From Limonium bicolor (lineage: Eukaryota; Streptophyta; Magnoliopsida; Caryophyllales; Plumbaginaceae): a stretch of DNA of 64,000 bases. A program made the translations under genes and the position numbers. Position 1 is the stretch's first letter, and each line of letters begins with the position of its first letter. Positions 27,240 through 39,919 of this stretch are shown one piece after another. The notes under the pieces are model-generated. The model ran no database searches. It saw only the letters and a list, made by a program, of their open reading frames with translations, and was not told the origin of the DNA. The stretch is from contig CM041783.1 in assembly GCA_023374045.1 (NCBI GenBank), positions 96,817,298 to 96,881,297 of the forward strand, in the 5' to 3' direction.

Positions 27240-27900
27240 AAGGTTTAAGGAACATCATATGGGATTAAGAGTGTTCTCATAGTGGTTCCCTCCTATGTTA
27301 TACGGCTGTATATGCTCCCAAAGACTCTCTTACAGAAAATGAAGTCTTTAGTGTCCCAGCTTTTACAGAGTGTACGTCTTGGATGAAACCTCTGTAGTGG
27401 GTTTGTCTAGGGATCCTTCAGTAAAGTAAGAAGGTGGGGTTTTGGGCTTTAGGACTTTTGAAGCCCAAGATCTAGCACTCTTGAGTAAGTTTTGTTGGCG
27501 CCTATTGCCCAGCCAAGCTCTATTATGGGGAAGATTATGCAGGCTGTTTACTACCCTTCAACCTCTTTGTTGTCTATCAGGCCTAAGAAATGGGGGAGTC
27601 CGATATAGAGGACTCTTTGTTGGGGGTTAGAACTGATTGGACTATCGCTGGAGGATTAGGGATGGTTCTTCTATAAACATATGGAGTGGATCTTGGTTGG
27701 TACGACCCTTGTCTTATGGCCTGATCGCTTTGAGGGCTTTCCAGTTTGTTGGGTTGAGCATGTCCTATTTAAGAAGCAAAACAGGAGGGATGGATGTGGC
27801 CATTGTTCACTCAGTATTTGGGTAGGTGGGTGTATAAGTGATCTTGGAGGAGGATGCGCTCGTGTTTTGGGCTTTCTCGGTTTGTTCGATGTATTATTTG
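27240..27900 (+). pseudogene. LINE reverse transcriptase C-terminal remnant
   Basis: Frames on the plus strand read VVPSYVIRLYMLPKTLLQK (about 27279-27340), then GFRTFEAQDLALLSKFCWRL (from 27445), then LDYRWRIRDGSSINIW (from 27634). These match, in order, the thumb and C-terminal segment of plant L1-type ORF2 (motifs Y..S.F.LP, GFR.....N.ALL.K..WRLL, .L.W.I.DG..I.IW). Several frameshifts and stops separate them. The catalytic RT core and endonuclease are absent. The element type is fairly sure; exact ends are not. Confidence 0.65.
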
Positions 27901-28270
27901 GAGTACTGGAAATTCACGGTTTACCTACGAACATTCTCGTAGGTAAGTTGTAGGTAATCTGTTTTACCTACGGAATATCCACAGAACGGTTCTCAGGTAA
28001 ACACCTCGTAGGTAAGCTAATTACCCATCTCTAAAAAATTCATGTCGGTAACTACTTACCAAATTCCCATGGCTTTACCGATGGGTAAGCACCTACAGAA
28101 AAGTTCGTGGGTAGACACTCACAAAATAGCCACGGGAGACATGTTAGTTTGCCACGTGGATATCAACAAAATACCCCGAGGACTGGTTACCTTCGAAACT
28201 ACCCCTTAGGTATTTTGCATGGACTACCCATAGAAATGTGTTATATTTACCATGTAATTCCCGTGAGTAT
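27901..28270. mobile_element. Probable CACTA transposon terminal region
   Basis: GAGTACTGGAAATTCACGG at 27901 resembles a mutated CACTACTGGAAAA-type terminus. It is followed by many short subterminal repeats in both orientations (CGTAGGTAA, TTACCTACG, GGGTAAGCACC, CCACGGG), as in En/Spm ends. No transposase or opposite end was found. Confidence 0.45.
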
Positions 28271-29002
28271 TTCGTGGGCAAATCTTGCTTTTTTTTTAAA
28301 AAAAATAAAGGTTACGTCCACTTTGCATCACCAATACACACAAGAGAGTGTCAATTCAATTAAGTATCTTCCTCAAAGGGCACAACACAATAATAGGAGA
28401 GGATGTTATTGCATATAGACCAATACCATAAAATCATTATAAATAAAGTATATTACATGCATGTGGAACCGAAAGTACTCACTAAATTACTTAACTGCTA
28501 AATTACTTATACATAATAGAATTTTCAAAGCAACTCTTAGTATCATACTGTATACATGGTAAAGATGCAACACCAAATTACTTTTATGTGTTCTCGGCGG
28601 CCAAAATCACCATTTTGAGCTAAACAAGTATCAATTATCAAAGAGGCCCATGATGAAACAATCTAACTGGCTTGCAATTTCCACTTTCCTTTCATGCATG
28701 CTCTCCACTTCCTTCACTTCACCAACTGTTTCACCAGTAAGCTACATCAGCACACAAATCAAATTGTCAATTTCCTTTAAGAAACTAGAAAGTAGTTGGC
28801 TAGAAAGAAGGAACAAATCAAGGAAGCGTGGAGAAAATTCTTACTTGTAAAAGAGAAATAACTTGATCTTCTATCTCGAACGGATCTTCTTCTTTGATCT
28901 ATGGTATCCTGGTATTGAATTGAATGTTCGATTCAATGTTTTTCACAAAGTAAATGCTTTCAACTATGAACGCACGTATAAGTAGAAGTCTGAGAGAGAT
29001 CT
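28271..29002. other. Unrecognised stretch
   Basis: AT-rich sequence with a T/A run at 28290-28310. The short plus-strand frame at 28650-28850 and its complement show nothing I recognise. It could be inner sequence of the CACTA remnant. Confidence 0.4.
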
Positions 29003-29181
29003 AGAGACAGATCCAAAGGTGGGGCTGGGGGGGCACCGCCCCTTGAAACTTTTAAGAATTTGTCAAATGCTATAATAAATTTTTGAAAAAGTATAAAATG
29101 ACATAATATTATAAAGTATGATTGTGTCAAAAAAATTTTGCCCCCCCCCCCTTGAAACAAAGCTCCTGGATCTGCCACTGA
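29003..29181. mobile_element. Small hAT-like MITE
   Basis: The right end reads ...GGATCTGCCACTG and the left end is a degraded copy of its inverse (GAGACAGATCCAAAGG, consensus CAGTGGCAGATCC). C-runs and G-runs next to each end are also inverted. An 8-bp AGAGATCT flanks both sides, as expected for hAT, but that motif is itself repeated in the neighbourhood. Confidence 0.6.
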
Positions 29182-29290
29182 AGAGATCTTTTGTTGAAGG
29201 CAAGATATATCTCGTAGACAAGGGAGATCTTATGGACTAAAGAGATCTTGAAGTTAAATGAGAGATCTTGTGGCAAGAGAGATCAATTGA
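29182..29290. repeat. Scattered AGAGATCTT repeats
   Basis: GAGATCTT or close variants recur about every 15-35 bp. Function unknown. Confidence 0.5.
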
Positions 29291-29499
29291 GTTGTGTATT
29301 GGAAAATGATACAAGGGTAGGGTATTATTGGTGTTGGAAGTGATTCTATGGAAAGATATATCTTGAATAATGTCTTTCCATAAATACACGCTTCCAAGAC
29401 AAGTCCTTACCAAAAAGACACCTCTTACCCTAGTTGTAATTGTATTGAAAGACTTATCACCATTTGATGTCTTTCCATAGTGTATCCAAAATACATCTT

Positions 29500-29690
29500 T
29501 CCAACCAAAAGACACCTATTCACCATGAAGCACCTTTTCACCATAAGACACCCTTTCACCAAAAGACACGTTTTCACCACAAGACACTTTTTCACCAAAA
29601 GACATCTTTTCACCAAAAGACACCTTTTCACCTAGGCACCTTTTCACCATAAGACATGCACCTCTTCACCAAAAGATACATTTTTCTAGA
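29500..29690. repeat. Minisatellite, about 20-bp unit
   Basis: Around nine imperfect copies of TTTTCACCAAAAGACACC. Long frames with repeated lysine/valine or histidine/lysine on either strand (29425-29652) are artefacts of this repeat. Confidence 0.9.
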
Positions 29691-29718
29691 GACACATCTC
29701 TTACAAATGTTTTACATA

Positions 29719-32700
29719 TGAAATACCCCAAACTTAGATATGGTGTTTAAATGATAAACTAAGATATAAGGAGGCTAAATAATGCCTTAGAAACATTAAG
29801 AAACATTTCTAATCAAAGAAAATATAAGGAAACACCAAAAGAGCAGTTTAAGCAAAAACGTGCTCTAAGCTTGGAGAGACATGGGAGAGTACTAAAATAT
29901 TGTTCCAAGACCTTAGTAATATCCTAATGGTCATTTTAAGTCAATTACCAAAGAAAACCAAGCTTGAAAACAAGTTAAAACACAAAATGTGCTTTATGGA
30001 GTCTTAAAGCACGTTTTTGAAAAATTGTCTTGTAAATGAGTTTTGAATGGCTAAATGTCCATCATTACTCTTTAATTAATATGTGTACTATATAGTATCA
30101 CATTTGGAGGTCTATATCAATGGGAAATCAAAAATTTCACAACAATGTGCCTTGTTTTTGATGAATAGTGAATTTATTAAGCTAGTTTATAACATAAGTC
30201 TATATAAGTGAGACATTTGGTCAACAAAGACTAAACTACCCTCATTACTAAAAGGGGGCCGGTTTCTTAAGGGGTGAGTCACCACCTTCATGACTCATTA
30301 AGTGATTAAGAAAGCAAATAAGTCTTTTAAAGCCTAAAGTACTATTCACCTTTTTACATAATATCTCACCTTTAGTGATTCTCTCTCCTCACTTCTTCAT
30401 TCTTCCTTGTTCACACGGTTTTCTTGCTCTCTTTCTCTTCTCCATTCACGTAGAGCTCACCTCCATGAAAGCTCCATCTTCCCTTGGCCACATCTTGCTC
30501 ATTTTAGCTCCAAATCCAAAACAAAATACATATTCTTCTTAGTTAGCTCAAGCTCCTCCTTTCTATCTTTTCAAAACTTCAAGAGCTTCATTTTGGTGCC
30601 AAGTCAAACCACCATTAGAGGAGGAAATTCAAGTTTGGAGACTCCATTGGCATCTCCATTCTCTTAAGGTAAAGAAAGTGTAAGAAAATCTAGGTTCCCA
30701 CCATTTTCTTCACTTGACCGAAAATATATACTCATGGGACTCCATGTTTATGCCTTGTTCTAGCTTGTTTCTACTCTTCAAAGGAGAGAGGAGGTCCTTC
30801 TTGCTTCACATCCAAGTTGTCTTGAGAAACCAAGGTAAAACAATCACATTAATACCTTAAAACATATTTTTAAACCTAGGGTTTGTTCCTTAGGGTTAAT
30901 GTTTTATCTAGTACTCATTGGAGTCATTGGATATTGGTTAGAACATTGGCAAGGAGAATCACATTGGTGACCGAGATTGAACAAAGAAAACCTAAGGAGA
31001 AAAGCTTTTAAGCTTGTGAGAAAACAAGGTAAATTACTTACCTTAAGGTGTCTTGTTGTTTAAGGGAATGAGATGTGGATATATGATGAGTTTAGTGTAG
31101 AGTTTATATTGGGAAGGTGCTATAAAACCTAGGAGAAACAATGTCTATGCTTGTGAACTTGTGACTAAGGAGCAAATGAGAAAAGAGATAGTGTAAGAAT
31201 ATAAAGGTGAAGTACAAGAAGCATTTTATTTCAATGGGAGCCTTGTTGAGTGTATTCGCAGGTTGAAGGCAAATATATGTGGAAATTCAGTGGTTAAGAT
31301 TATTGTCATTTAAGGGCCTAAGTGCCAAGCATTTTAAGTTTAAGCATTATATGATGATGTGGTGAAGTTTTAGTGTAAATTGGGTGTTAAGCTATTGTGA
31401 TGAGCATTTGTGTGGTATTGGTTGTTTGATGGAGAAAAACCATTTGTTAGGAAGTACTATATACTAGAGAACCCATGGCAAAATTTAAAGGAGAGTTTAA
31501 GTGTTTAAGATATCCTAAGGGAATTTAATGACTAAGGAAGTACTAGGAATGTTCTATGGGTTGTCTTGATGAAAAAGGGTGAAGTTAAGGTGTTTTAATG
31601 ACTTATGATGACTTAGGTATCACCATGGAATATTTAAGAATCAAGAGAATGTATTTGGGTATTTAGGACTTAGGCAAATGTTGGTGCACATCTAGGAAGG
31701 AAATAATGTGATGATGATGAAAGTTTAAACTTGTTAAGGAACTTTAAGTGAATGCTTAAAAGAGTTTTGATAGTGAGAGATGCTTGGGAGATGATGTTAT
31801 GGTGGTGAAGAAAGCATTTGACATAGTGGTTACACTAGGTATGAACCACCACCTAGAAACCTAGAGGAAAACATTACAAGTGTTAGCATTATTACAAGGA
31901 AAATGCATAATGACTAAGATGGATTTTGGTGGATGATTTAAGGTATTTTAAGGAGGGCTTAAGGTGTATTTAAGGTGCCCAAATGAGGTTATAACATATG
32001 AGGATATATGAGGAGAAGTTTGGAGTTGAAAAAGAAATTAGAAGCAAGTTTTTGGAGCCGACCGGCCTTAGGACCGGACTTGCAAGGTCGGTCGGGCTCT
32101 GTTACACTACCGGAAAATGTTTCTGGAATCGACCGGACTTGGGGGACCGGACTTACAAGTCCGGTCGGGCATGTTTTGTGAGAGGGAAAATGGTTCTGGA
32201 ATGGACCGGACATGGGACCGGACTTGTCAAGTCCGGTCGGCATGAATTTTGTACGGATTATAAGTCTCTGGAATCGACCGGACATAGGACCGGACATGTA
32301 AGTCCGGTCGGAGTGAATTTTCAACGGTAAAAGGGTACTGGAATGGACCGGACTTAGGTAAGTCCGGTCGGGCCTAAAAATAAAAAAAAAGAAAATTTTA
32401 AATTCTAAGAATGGTAATGGGTAATGAGGTATGCCCTTGGTAGGGTAGTAATGATTGGGACCCTAAGAACTTAAGGAATTAAGTTAAGATTAAGTATAAG
32501 TTTTAATGTTTAAAGTAAAGTTTGTAAGACTAAGTGATAAAGACTTGAGAGGTTATTGAATGGAAGCCCTTAGAGACTAAGTGAGTTAAGTAAGGTTCAA
32601 ATAACTAATAACCTAAAAATGAATGAATGTTTTAGGTTTGTGAATTGGGACCCCGAAGAAGGTTAAACAAACAACGATCGACGGTGAACGGTACAATCCT

Positions 32701-33916
32701 TCTTGTGACCTGCTTGCTAACGAGGTGTCCCTCGGCTTGTGTGCTATCTGTTTATTTGCTATGACTAAAACAAGATAAAGCATGCAACCGGTTATATTGT
32801 TCTCGTTGTGATTGTGTTATAGTTACACTAACCCGCGAGACTTGAGATTGCTACTAACCAAGTTTAGTACTTACTGAGTTAAGGTTGAGAACTAAGTATC
32901 GGTGATTGTTGGTTTTACCCGTCAAGGTTTAACTAACACTTGGTAATTAAGGCTTTCACTAACCATAACTTGGGGTGGGAGTGAGGAATCCGGAATGGTA
33001 CCGGCACATGTGTATTGGGGGAGGTCGGTATCTGAATCAGATCCGACTTCCAAATAAGACTGGTCATTAGACTCGTCGCCTAGGGTCAACAAATCGACCC
33101 GACCACCCGGGCTACTGTTTGAGGTGGGAAGCACATTAAGGAAGGCGTGGGGGGATCAAGCCTACATCCCCAACAAATTAAGAAAGGTAGCTTATCGTCG
33201 GATAGTGCACTGCTACCGGCTAGGGTTAACCAAGCTCTACAAAGATAAGCACCCAATTAAGGGCTAACCGATCTAATAGTGGAGAGGTTGGCAAGTAAAA
33301 GATTAAGATAAGGTAAGGAACTGAGATTAAGGAAATGAGGACTAAGGAGGGGGTTACTAACCCACCATATAAGAGAACGCTTGAGTCGTTCAATACTTGT
33401 GAACTATATATGTTCATCTGTGGTTATTGTTATTGCACTTCATATTATGTTTGCATATGTAATCAATTTCCATGCTATCGACAATTAGTCGTCGTAGCCC
33501 CGTTAGCTTGGGGGCCATGAGAGGGTGTACCAGCATTCGTGCTGACCCCCTCGGGGGCTATTTTTACACTTGCAGGTAAGAGGCCCATGAGGACGCACTA
33601 CGAGAGTAGGAGCGGTTAGACTTAGGAGGGGACTTTTATTTTGAGTTCGGGTTGCGCCTGTGCACCCGACTGTTTATATTAAACTGATGTAAGTTTGGAA
33701 TTATGTTGAGATACTAGTACTCGGTTGGTTGTGGGATTGTGGATGTTGATGTTTTGAGTTGGATAAGTGTTTTGGTTAAGTATTGTATATATTAAGCCGG
33801 TATATTCTAACGATCAGACCGTGGCAAGGTCCAGGTATTGTTTATTTCCGCTGCGACGTTTTCGATTAAGTGTTCAGATTGCGATAACCACGATAGGCTT
33901 TGGATGGGGTGTTACA
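29719..33916 (+). mobile_element. Element E: solo LTR, 4.2 kb
   Basis: It runs from TGAAATACCCCAAAC at 29719 to GGGGTGTTACA at 33916, with perfect ACATA target duplications at 29714-29718 and 33917-33921. No PBS or internal region follows, so it is a solo LTR of a family related to A, B and C. It carries a hairpin array (32060-32371), a GC hairpin followed by a T-run (33541-33566) and the TTTCCGCTGCG motif (33845-33855). It encodes no protein. Confidence 0.92.
32060..32371. repeat. Hairpin array in element E LTR
   Basis: Five units at about 72-bp spacing. The arms are GACCGGACTTG and CAAGTCCGGTC (perfect in the second unit, near-perfect in others). The first unit has GACCGGCCTT / AAGGTCGGTC. 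Other family LTRs have different arm sequence but the same fold. Confidence 0.9.
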
Positions 33917-33921
33917 ACATA

Positions 33922-34655
33922 TGAGGCACCTTCTATTAGGCTTTGTTTGTTATTCCATATAACCAATATGGAACTTGATCATGTAGCTAATTACCATAAT
34001 AGCCTTTGAGTGCACTAATTACCAAATTACCCTTATAATTTCCTACATTGCCCACTCACTCAAATGGAAACTTTGGAGATGTATCTCTTTCTCCTATGTT
34101 GATCATACTCACAAATACTTTGTGTGATCAGGTAATAACACCTGTAACTTGGAAACCTGTAGATCAAACCACATTTGGCCAACCAAAGGATATTCCAACA
34201 CAAATACATTCTCAATTCAAAAGGTTTTCATGTGTTACCCCTCCCTAGGTATAATTTCGTCCAAATGATGTAAGCCATAATAGAACAGCATTGGGTTTGT
34301 GTACTGCTTGTATTACCAATCTACATTATATACGATCTATATTGCTCAACAAAATTTTGAAATCTTTTTGAAATATAAGAACTTATATGAAAAATATATG
34401 TAATTAAGACGTACAAAATTAAAAAATAATTTAGATCTTGACAAATCACAAAAAAGTGACTGATCTTTATCGTTTTGCTAAAAAAATCTCATACTAAGTG
34501 AAACTAGAAAAGAATATATGTCCAAACGACATGTTTGGAAATTAGTTATTGGAAATAGGTCATCTCATAAATACAACAGCATAATGTCTTTGTTAAAAAT
34601 GGGATGCAGGCCAATTGAGGTGGTAATTAGTTAAGGGTAAAGTTGTAGGTGTAAT
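33922..34655. other. Unrecognised stretch
   Basis: This is continuous with 29182-29718 before element E inserted. No protein domain, PBS or terminal repeat was recognised. It could be part of an old copia LTR. Confidence 0.4.
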
Positions 34656-35064
34656 TGTAACAACCCTATCTCCAATTGTCGACAGCGGAAGTAACCTTGA
34701 ACTCAATGAGTGTCACCATCGTTGCACACCTAGATGCACAACACCCGTCATACACCTAGGCGTGCAACAAGGCTAAGCTAATAGGAACGTTGTGCAGGAC
34801 AGAAAGCAAGTACATAAATCCTTATTATAAACCATTCAATCATGTCTCAACACTAGGAGCAAAATACACTTATTCTCCAAAATAATGACAAAACCAACCT
34901 CAAAGTACCCAGCTTCACTCTCCGTCTTAGTATATTCGCTTAGGCACCTGTAAAAACATTGTTGGAAGGGTCACCTCAACCCTGGGTATGATATATCATG
35001 CAACCCTCATACACCTTCAGGCCACACTTAGATTAATTGGTCAAGTTGGCATGCAGTCCGTTTT
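34656..35064 (-). mobile_element. Element F: edge of a minus-strand LTR
   Basis: It starts TGTAACAACCCTATC and has the CAGCGGAAGT motif at 34683-34692 that marks LTR 3' ends in C and D. It is interrupted by element A at 35065; the rest is beyond the window. No coding sequence. Confidence 0.6.
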
Positions 35065-35689
35065 TGAAATACCCCAAACCTTATTATGTTTTTTAAACAC
35101 CTAAATATGGTATATCAAGACTAAAAAGAGTCTTAGAAGCATTAGTAAACAAATCTAAACGATAGAAAACACAAAATGTGCTTTAAGGTCAATAAGAGCC
35201 AAAATGTGCTCTAAGCTTGGGATAAGCTTGGTTAAGACCTAATGAACTTACCAAGACGTTATTTATATACTAATGAACATATTAAACCAATTACCAATGA
35301 AAACCAAGCTTGAAAACAAGTTAAAACACAAAATGTGCTTTAAGGAGTCTTAAAGCACATTTTTGAAAAAATTGTCTTGTAAATGAGTTTTGAATGGCTA
35401 AATGTCCATCATTACTCTTTAATTAACATGTGTACTATATAGTATCACATTTGGAAGTCTATATCAATGGGAAATCAAAAATTTTACTTCTATGTGCCTT
35501 GTTTTATGAATAGTAACTTTTATAAGCTAGTTTGTAACATATGTTGTTATAAGTAATTAAATGAGTCATCAAAGACTAAAATACCCTTGTTATAATAATA
35601 GGGGCCGGTTTTCTTAAGTGTGGTGACTCACCACTCTCTTGTTAACATGTTAAGTAAATAAAGATGACTAATGGTTACTATTTGCTTTA

Positions 35690-35760
35690 AAGGCATAAAT
35701 ATCTTCAAAAGGCAAAACTTATCTCATTCTCTTCTTTCCCTCCTCATTTCACACGGTTCC
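35690..35760 (+). promoter_or_regulatory. Candidate LTR promoter region, element A
   Basis: CATAAATATCTTC is the only TATA-like block here kept at the same place in A, B (AACAAATATCTTC, about 50514-50526) and C (CTAAATATCTAA). It is followed by a CT-rich leader and CACACGGTTCC. Inferred from conservation only. Confidence 0.3.
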
Positions 35761-37348
35761 ATGCTCTCTTCAACCTCTCTTCTTCATTCTCTTCTACGGT
35801 TTGCAATAGTACACACCACCATCTCCATCTTTGACCTCTTGTAAAGTCTAGCTCACTTAACCAAACCAAAAACAAACACCACCATTCTCTTCCTCTCATC
35901 AAGCTCTTCATTCCTATCTTCTCAAAACTTCAAGAGTCCCATTTCGGTGCCATGGAGTTCCACCATTGAAGGAGCTTGAGCTTACATTTCTACATATTAT
36001 TACTCTCCTTTGCTGCTAGGTAAGGAATCTCAAAGAAAAATCATGTTTCCTCCATGTTTTTACCTTGACCGAAAATGCCCATTAATGGTGCTCTTTGAGT
36101 GACTTTGTTCTAGCTTCATTCCAACCTTTCAAGGACTAGGTGGAGTCCTCTCTTGATAGATATCCAAACTCTCTTCAAGATCTGAGGTAAAACAATTATC
36201 TTAATGCTTTTGAAACAATGTACAATCTAGGGTTTACAATGAGATGAAGCTTAAAGCTTGAATACTCATTATGCTGTTTGTATAATGTTTAGAAGTTGAC
36301 AAACAATCTAAAGCCTTGCCGATTTTAAACAAGGAAACAAGAAAGAAGTTTGTGAGGAAAAAGAGGTAAATGTGCTAACCTAAGGTGGTTTAAAGTCTTA
36401 GGAGAAATGAGCTTGTATTGCTTATGAAAATGATCTAAGGAGCCAATGGGAAGTGACTTAGAAGAATGCTCTTAAGGGCTTAGTAAAAGGCATATGTGTT
36501 GTTGAGTGTATTTACAGGTCAAAGGCAAATATATTGTGGAAATTCAGTGTTTACGATTTATGCATCTTAAGGGCCTAAGAGCCATGTTATTTAAGGGCCT
36601 AAGTGCCATGCAATTTAAATTATGCACTATTTGGTGATGAAGTGCTAATTGAGTGAAGTTTCGTGTATATGAATGTGTTTGATGGATTGTTAGTGTTCTT
36701 GATTGTAAAATGGTGAAAATAATGTGTTTTGGTTTAGTAATGTTCTAGGAGAACCTATGTCAAAATTTAGGTAATAAACAAGAAGTTCTAAGGGTTTAAA
36801 ATGAGTTTGATAAGTTAAGAAATATTTAGAATGGTTAAGTGCTTTCCTAGTGAAAGAAACATGCATTAAGGTGTTTAAAGATGTAAAAAGGGCTTAGGTG
36901 ATGTTCTAGAGGATTTAGAATGCAAAAGAATGCTTTGGGACATTTCAAGATTCTTGATGAGATTGTATTTTGGACTTGTGTATCGTTGGTGAAAAAGGGA
37001 TGAAGTGGATTGTTACATGAGAAGCTATAAACTTGTAAAGATGTTTAAGGAATTGTTTAGGAAGAAAAGATGCTTGAGAGATGATGTTGTTGTGATGAGG
37101 GAGTATTTTGGCATAAGAGATCATCTTAGGTATGAAACACCGCTTTGAGACCAAGGAGAAAACATTGTAAGTGTTAGGAATTTTGGGAAGAAATGAGTAA
37201 AGGTTTAAGGAATTAGAAAATGAGTTTTATGAGTGTTTAAGGATGTCTTAAGTTGTATTTGAAGTGCCCAAATGAGGTTAGGGTGTACTAGGATATATGA
37301 GGTGAAGTTTGAAGTTAAATGGGCAATGGAAAATAAGGGTCTGGAGCA

Positions 37349-37664
37349 GACCGAACTTGCGACCAAACTTGCAAGTTCGGTCGAGCCCAGTTTACCCTGC
37401 GAGAATTGGCTTCTGGAATGGACCGACCTTGGGGACCGGACTTGCAAGGTCGGTCGGGCTTGTATTTGGTGTACGAATTAAGTTTCTGGAATCGACCGAA
37501 CATGGGACCGGACCTGGCAAGTTCGGTCGGGCTTAAAAATTCCCACGGGGAAACTCTCGGGAATTGACCGACCTTGTGGACCAAACTTGCAAGTCCGGTC
37601 GGGGTAGGATTTTCAAACGGAAATGTGTTCTGGAATGGACCAAACTTGGGTAAGTTCGGTCGGA
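37349..37664. repeat. Hairpin array, element A 5' LTR
   Basis: Five units at 70-72 bp spacing. Arms: GACCGAACTTG / CAAGTTCGGTC (unit 1), GACCGACCTTG / CAAGGTCGGTC (unit 2), then variants. Units 1 and 2 differ in both arms in a paired way. Confidence 0.92.
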
Positions 37665-38615
37665 CCAAAACTTGTAAAAAAAAAATAGAAAAGAATGTGA
37701 CTTGTGTAGTTAACCCTAGGGGGTATAATGAAGGTAACCTAGGGTAAGTTGGGCATTAAAAACATGTCATATAATCATGTTTAACACTTAATAAAATTTG
37801 AAGTTAAGTAAATAATTAACCGACATTCTTAAACATGTATAGGAGTGACCTACGGAGGAAATCAATCGAAGCAAGGACCAAGGTATGGTTTTCTTGCAGT
37901 CTGTTGCCTACCGGTTACCCGGATGGTGTTGTATGTTTTTCTGTGTGTTTATGACGTTATAAGACTTAAACATGTAATGAGTTTACAGTTGTTCATATTA
38001 TCGTGATGTTATGATGTGACTCATTTCCCTTGTGTGTGTCTAACGTCACTTACAACCTGTTGTGTATTGGTTGTTCAGTTCCACCGTGAACTTCTAACAA
38101 GTGCTAACTGGGAAGTGAGGAATCCGGTTGTCCGGTCATGCATGTAAGTTAATAGTAGATATCTGAATCAGATTCGACTCTTATGTTGTTAAGATTGTTC
38201 TCCTTAATTTGGCGTTCGATCTCCCGCTAGCTTCCTCCAAAGCTTACCTATTCTGACTTATGATCGGTTTAGTGGGAACATGTGTTTGTGTGGTGTGTTT
38301 GGGTCACTATATCCGAACCATCTGTGACCTAAGTTACTCGTTCGAATAACAGAATGGTAATGAGTGTGTGTAACGAGCTTAACATGAGGGTGAACCATTC
38401 TCTAGGCTCTTATGTTGTTTAACCTTCTTGGTTTGTTATTGTGGAAAGAGTATCCACTGTGTATGTGATGTTGTGCTATGCACTATTGATGCTATGCCAC
38501 ATATTATGTTATGTTATGATATGTTTAAAATGAATGCCATGTTATCATGACAATTAGTTGCGCGTATCCCGGTAGCCGATGGGCTGCGCGTTAACCATAC
38601 CAGCCAAGGGTTGCT

Positions 38616-38642
38616 GACCCCCTCGGGGGCTCCATATTTTTA
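38616..38642 (+). other. GC hairpin followed by T-run near LTR 3' end
   Basis: GACCCCCTCGGGGGCTC then ATATTTTTAC and TGCAGG. The same arrangement is at 53160, 63238 and 33543. C has a compensated variant on the minus strand. Confidence 0.6.
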
Positions 38643-39031
38643 CTGCAGGATGAGGATTGAGGAAGCAGAGTGGCTGTAGGATCTAGGCTGCAGTTGTACT
38701 TTGGTTTATTTTGGATGTTGAGCCTGGGATGCGCCTGTGCTCCTGTGGGATTATATTTTGATCCCGTTGAAACTACTATGGCGGTATATTGACAGTTTAC
38801 AGTGTAGGAATGTATTTAAATACTCGGTATTGTATATGATGTATTAATGGTTTTAGTTCTATGCTCGGGAGTCTGCTCATCAGACCGGTACACTTGTATT
38901 TATTCTGCCTTGTTAACCACGTGGGTGGTTGACGGCGTTGTAGCACCGAAGCGTTTAGTTATTGTTTAGTCGTTTATTTCCGCTGCGATTTCAATTAGTT
39001 GTGAAGTAAGATGTAGGGGTGTTACAAAAAG

Positions 39032-39043
39032 TGGTATCAGAGC
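39032..39043 (+). other. Primer-binding site, element A
   Basis: TGGTATCAGAGC, complementary to initiator tRNA-Met, five bases after the LTR end. Confidence 0.95.
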
Positions 39044-39919
39044 GAAGTATCGCTCTGATGACTAGAATACCGAGCTTAGGAATATACCGAGTTAGGAAAC
39101 CTAACTACAGTTACCTGAGTGAGCAGTTACGGAAAGGTTAACCACTAACCAAGTGAGGAGATACCTTATTGTCGGGAAGATGATACAACCGTTGGAACCG
39201 ATAAGTGTGTAAGCATAATGCTAATAATGTTCGTGTGAATTCAGATGTCAAGTAGACCGAGAGGTAGAGGCCGTGGACACGGTACTGGAGATACAGATGA
39301 CCAGGGCGAGAATACTACGGCTCAGGTTATGGCCGAAGCTGTAGCGGCCGCCGTAGCCCAAATGGTTCCACAACTAGTAGCTACAATTTAGCAGGGGCAA
39401 CAGCCCGAAGTTCAACCACCACCGCCACCGCCACGAGAGACCAACTGGGTCAAGGCATTGGCAGATCTTAGACCCTCGTCATTTCATGGGGAGACCGACC
39501 CACGTAAGCTGGAGGCGTACATATCCGAGTTGGAGACCGCCTACGAGACCTTGGATGTGCCTGCTGGGGCCAAGGTCCGTCTTGCCGCTTACTACCTGAA
39601 GGGTTCGACACAGAGTTGGTGGAAGCTTGTGAGAGAGGACCGGATGGCGAATCCTCAGTTTGGATGGAGGGAGTACACGGCTCTACTGCGAGCTAAATAC
39701 TACCATGTGCACGTTCAAGAGGCCAAGCGCCTGGAGCTGGATAGTTTGAGGCAGGGGGACAAGGTGTCGGTTGATGAGTACTACACTGCATTCACCGGCC
39801 TTATCCACTTGTTACCAGACCTGGGATACTCGAACTGGGTGCTGGTAAACTGTTTCTACAACAGTCTCAGCCACCGTCTTCGCTATGGGATGGGGCCAGC
39901 TGAATATACTACCTTGCAA

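Larger units (their letters stand above)
35065..39026 (+). repeat. Element A 5' LTR
   Basis: This 3962-bp LTR starts TGAAATACCCCAAACC and ends GGGGTGTTACA. A candidate promoter lies near 35690, a hairpin array at 37349-37664, a GC hairpin with T-run at 38616-38642 and TTTCCGCTGCG at 38977-38987. It has possible splice donors (TAG/GTAAGG near 36019) and an acceptor (TTTACAG near 36519), conserved in B. Confidence 0.95.
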
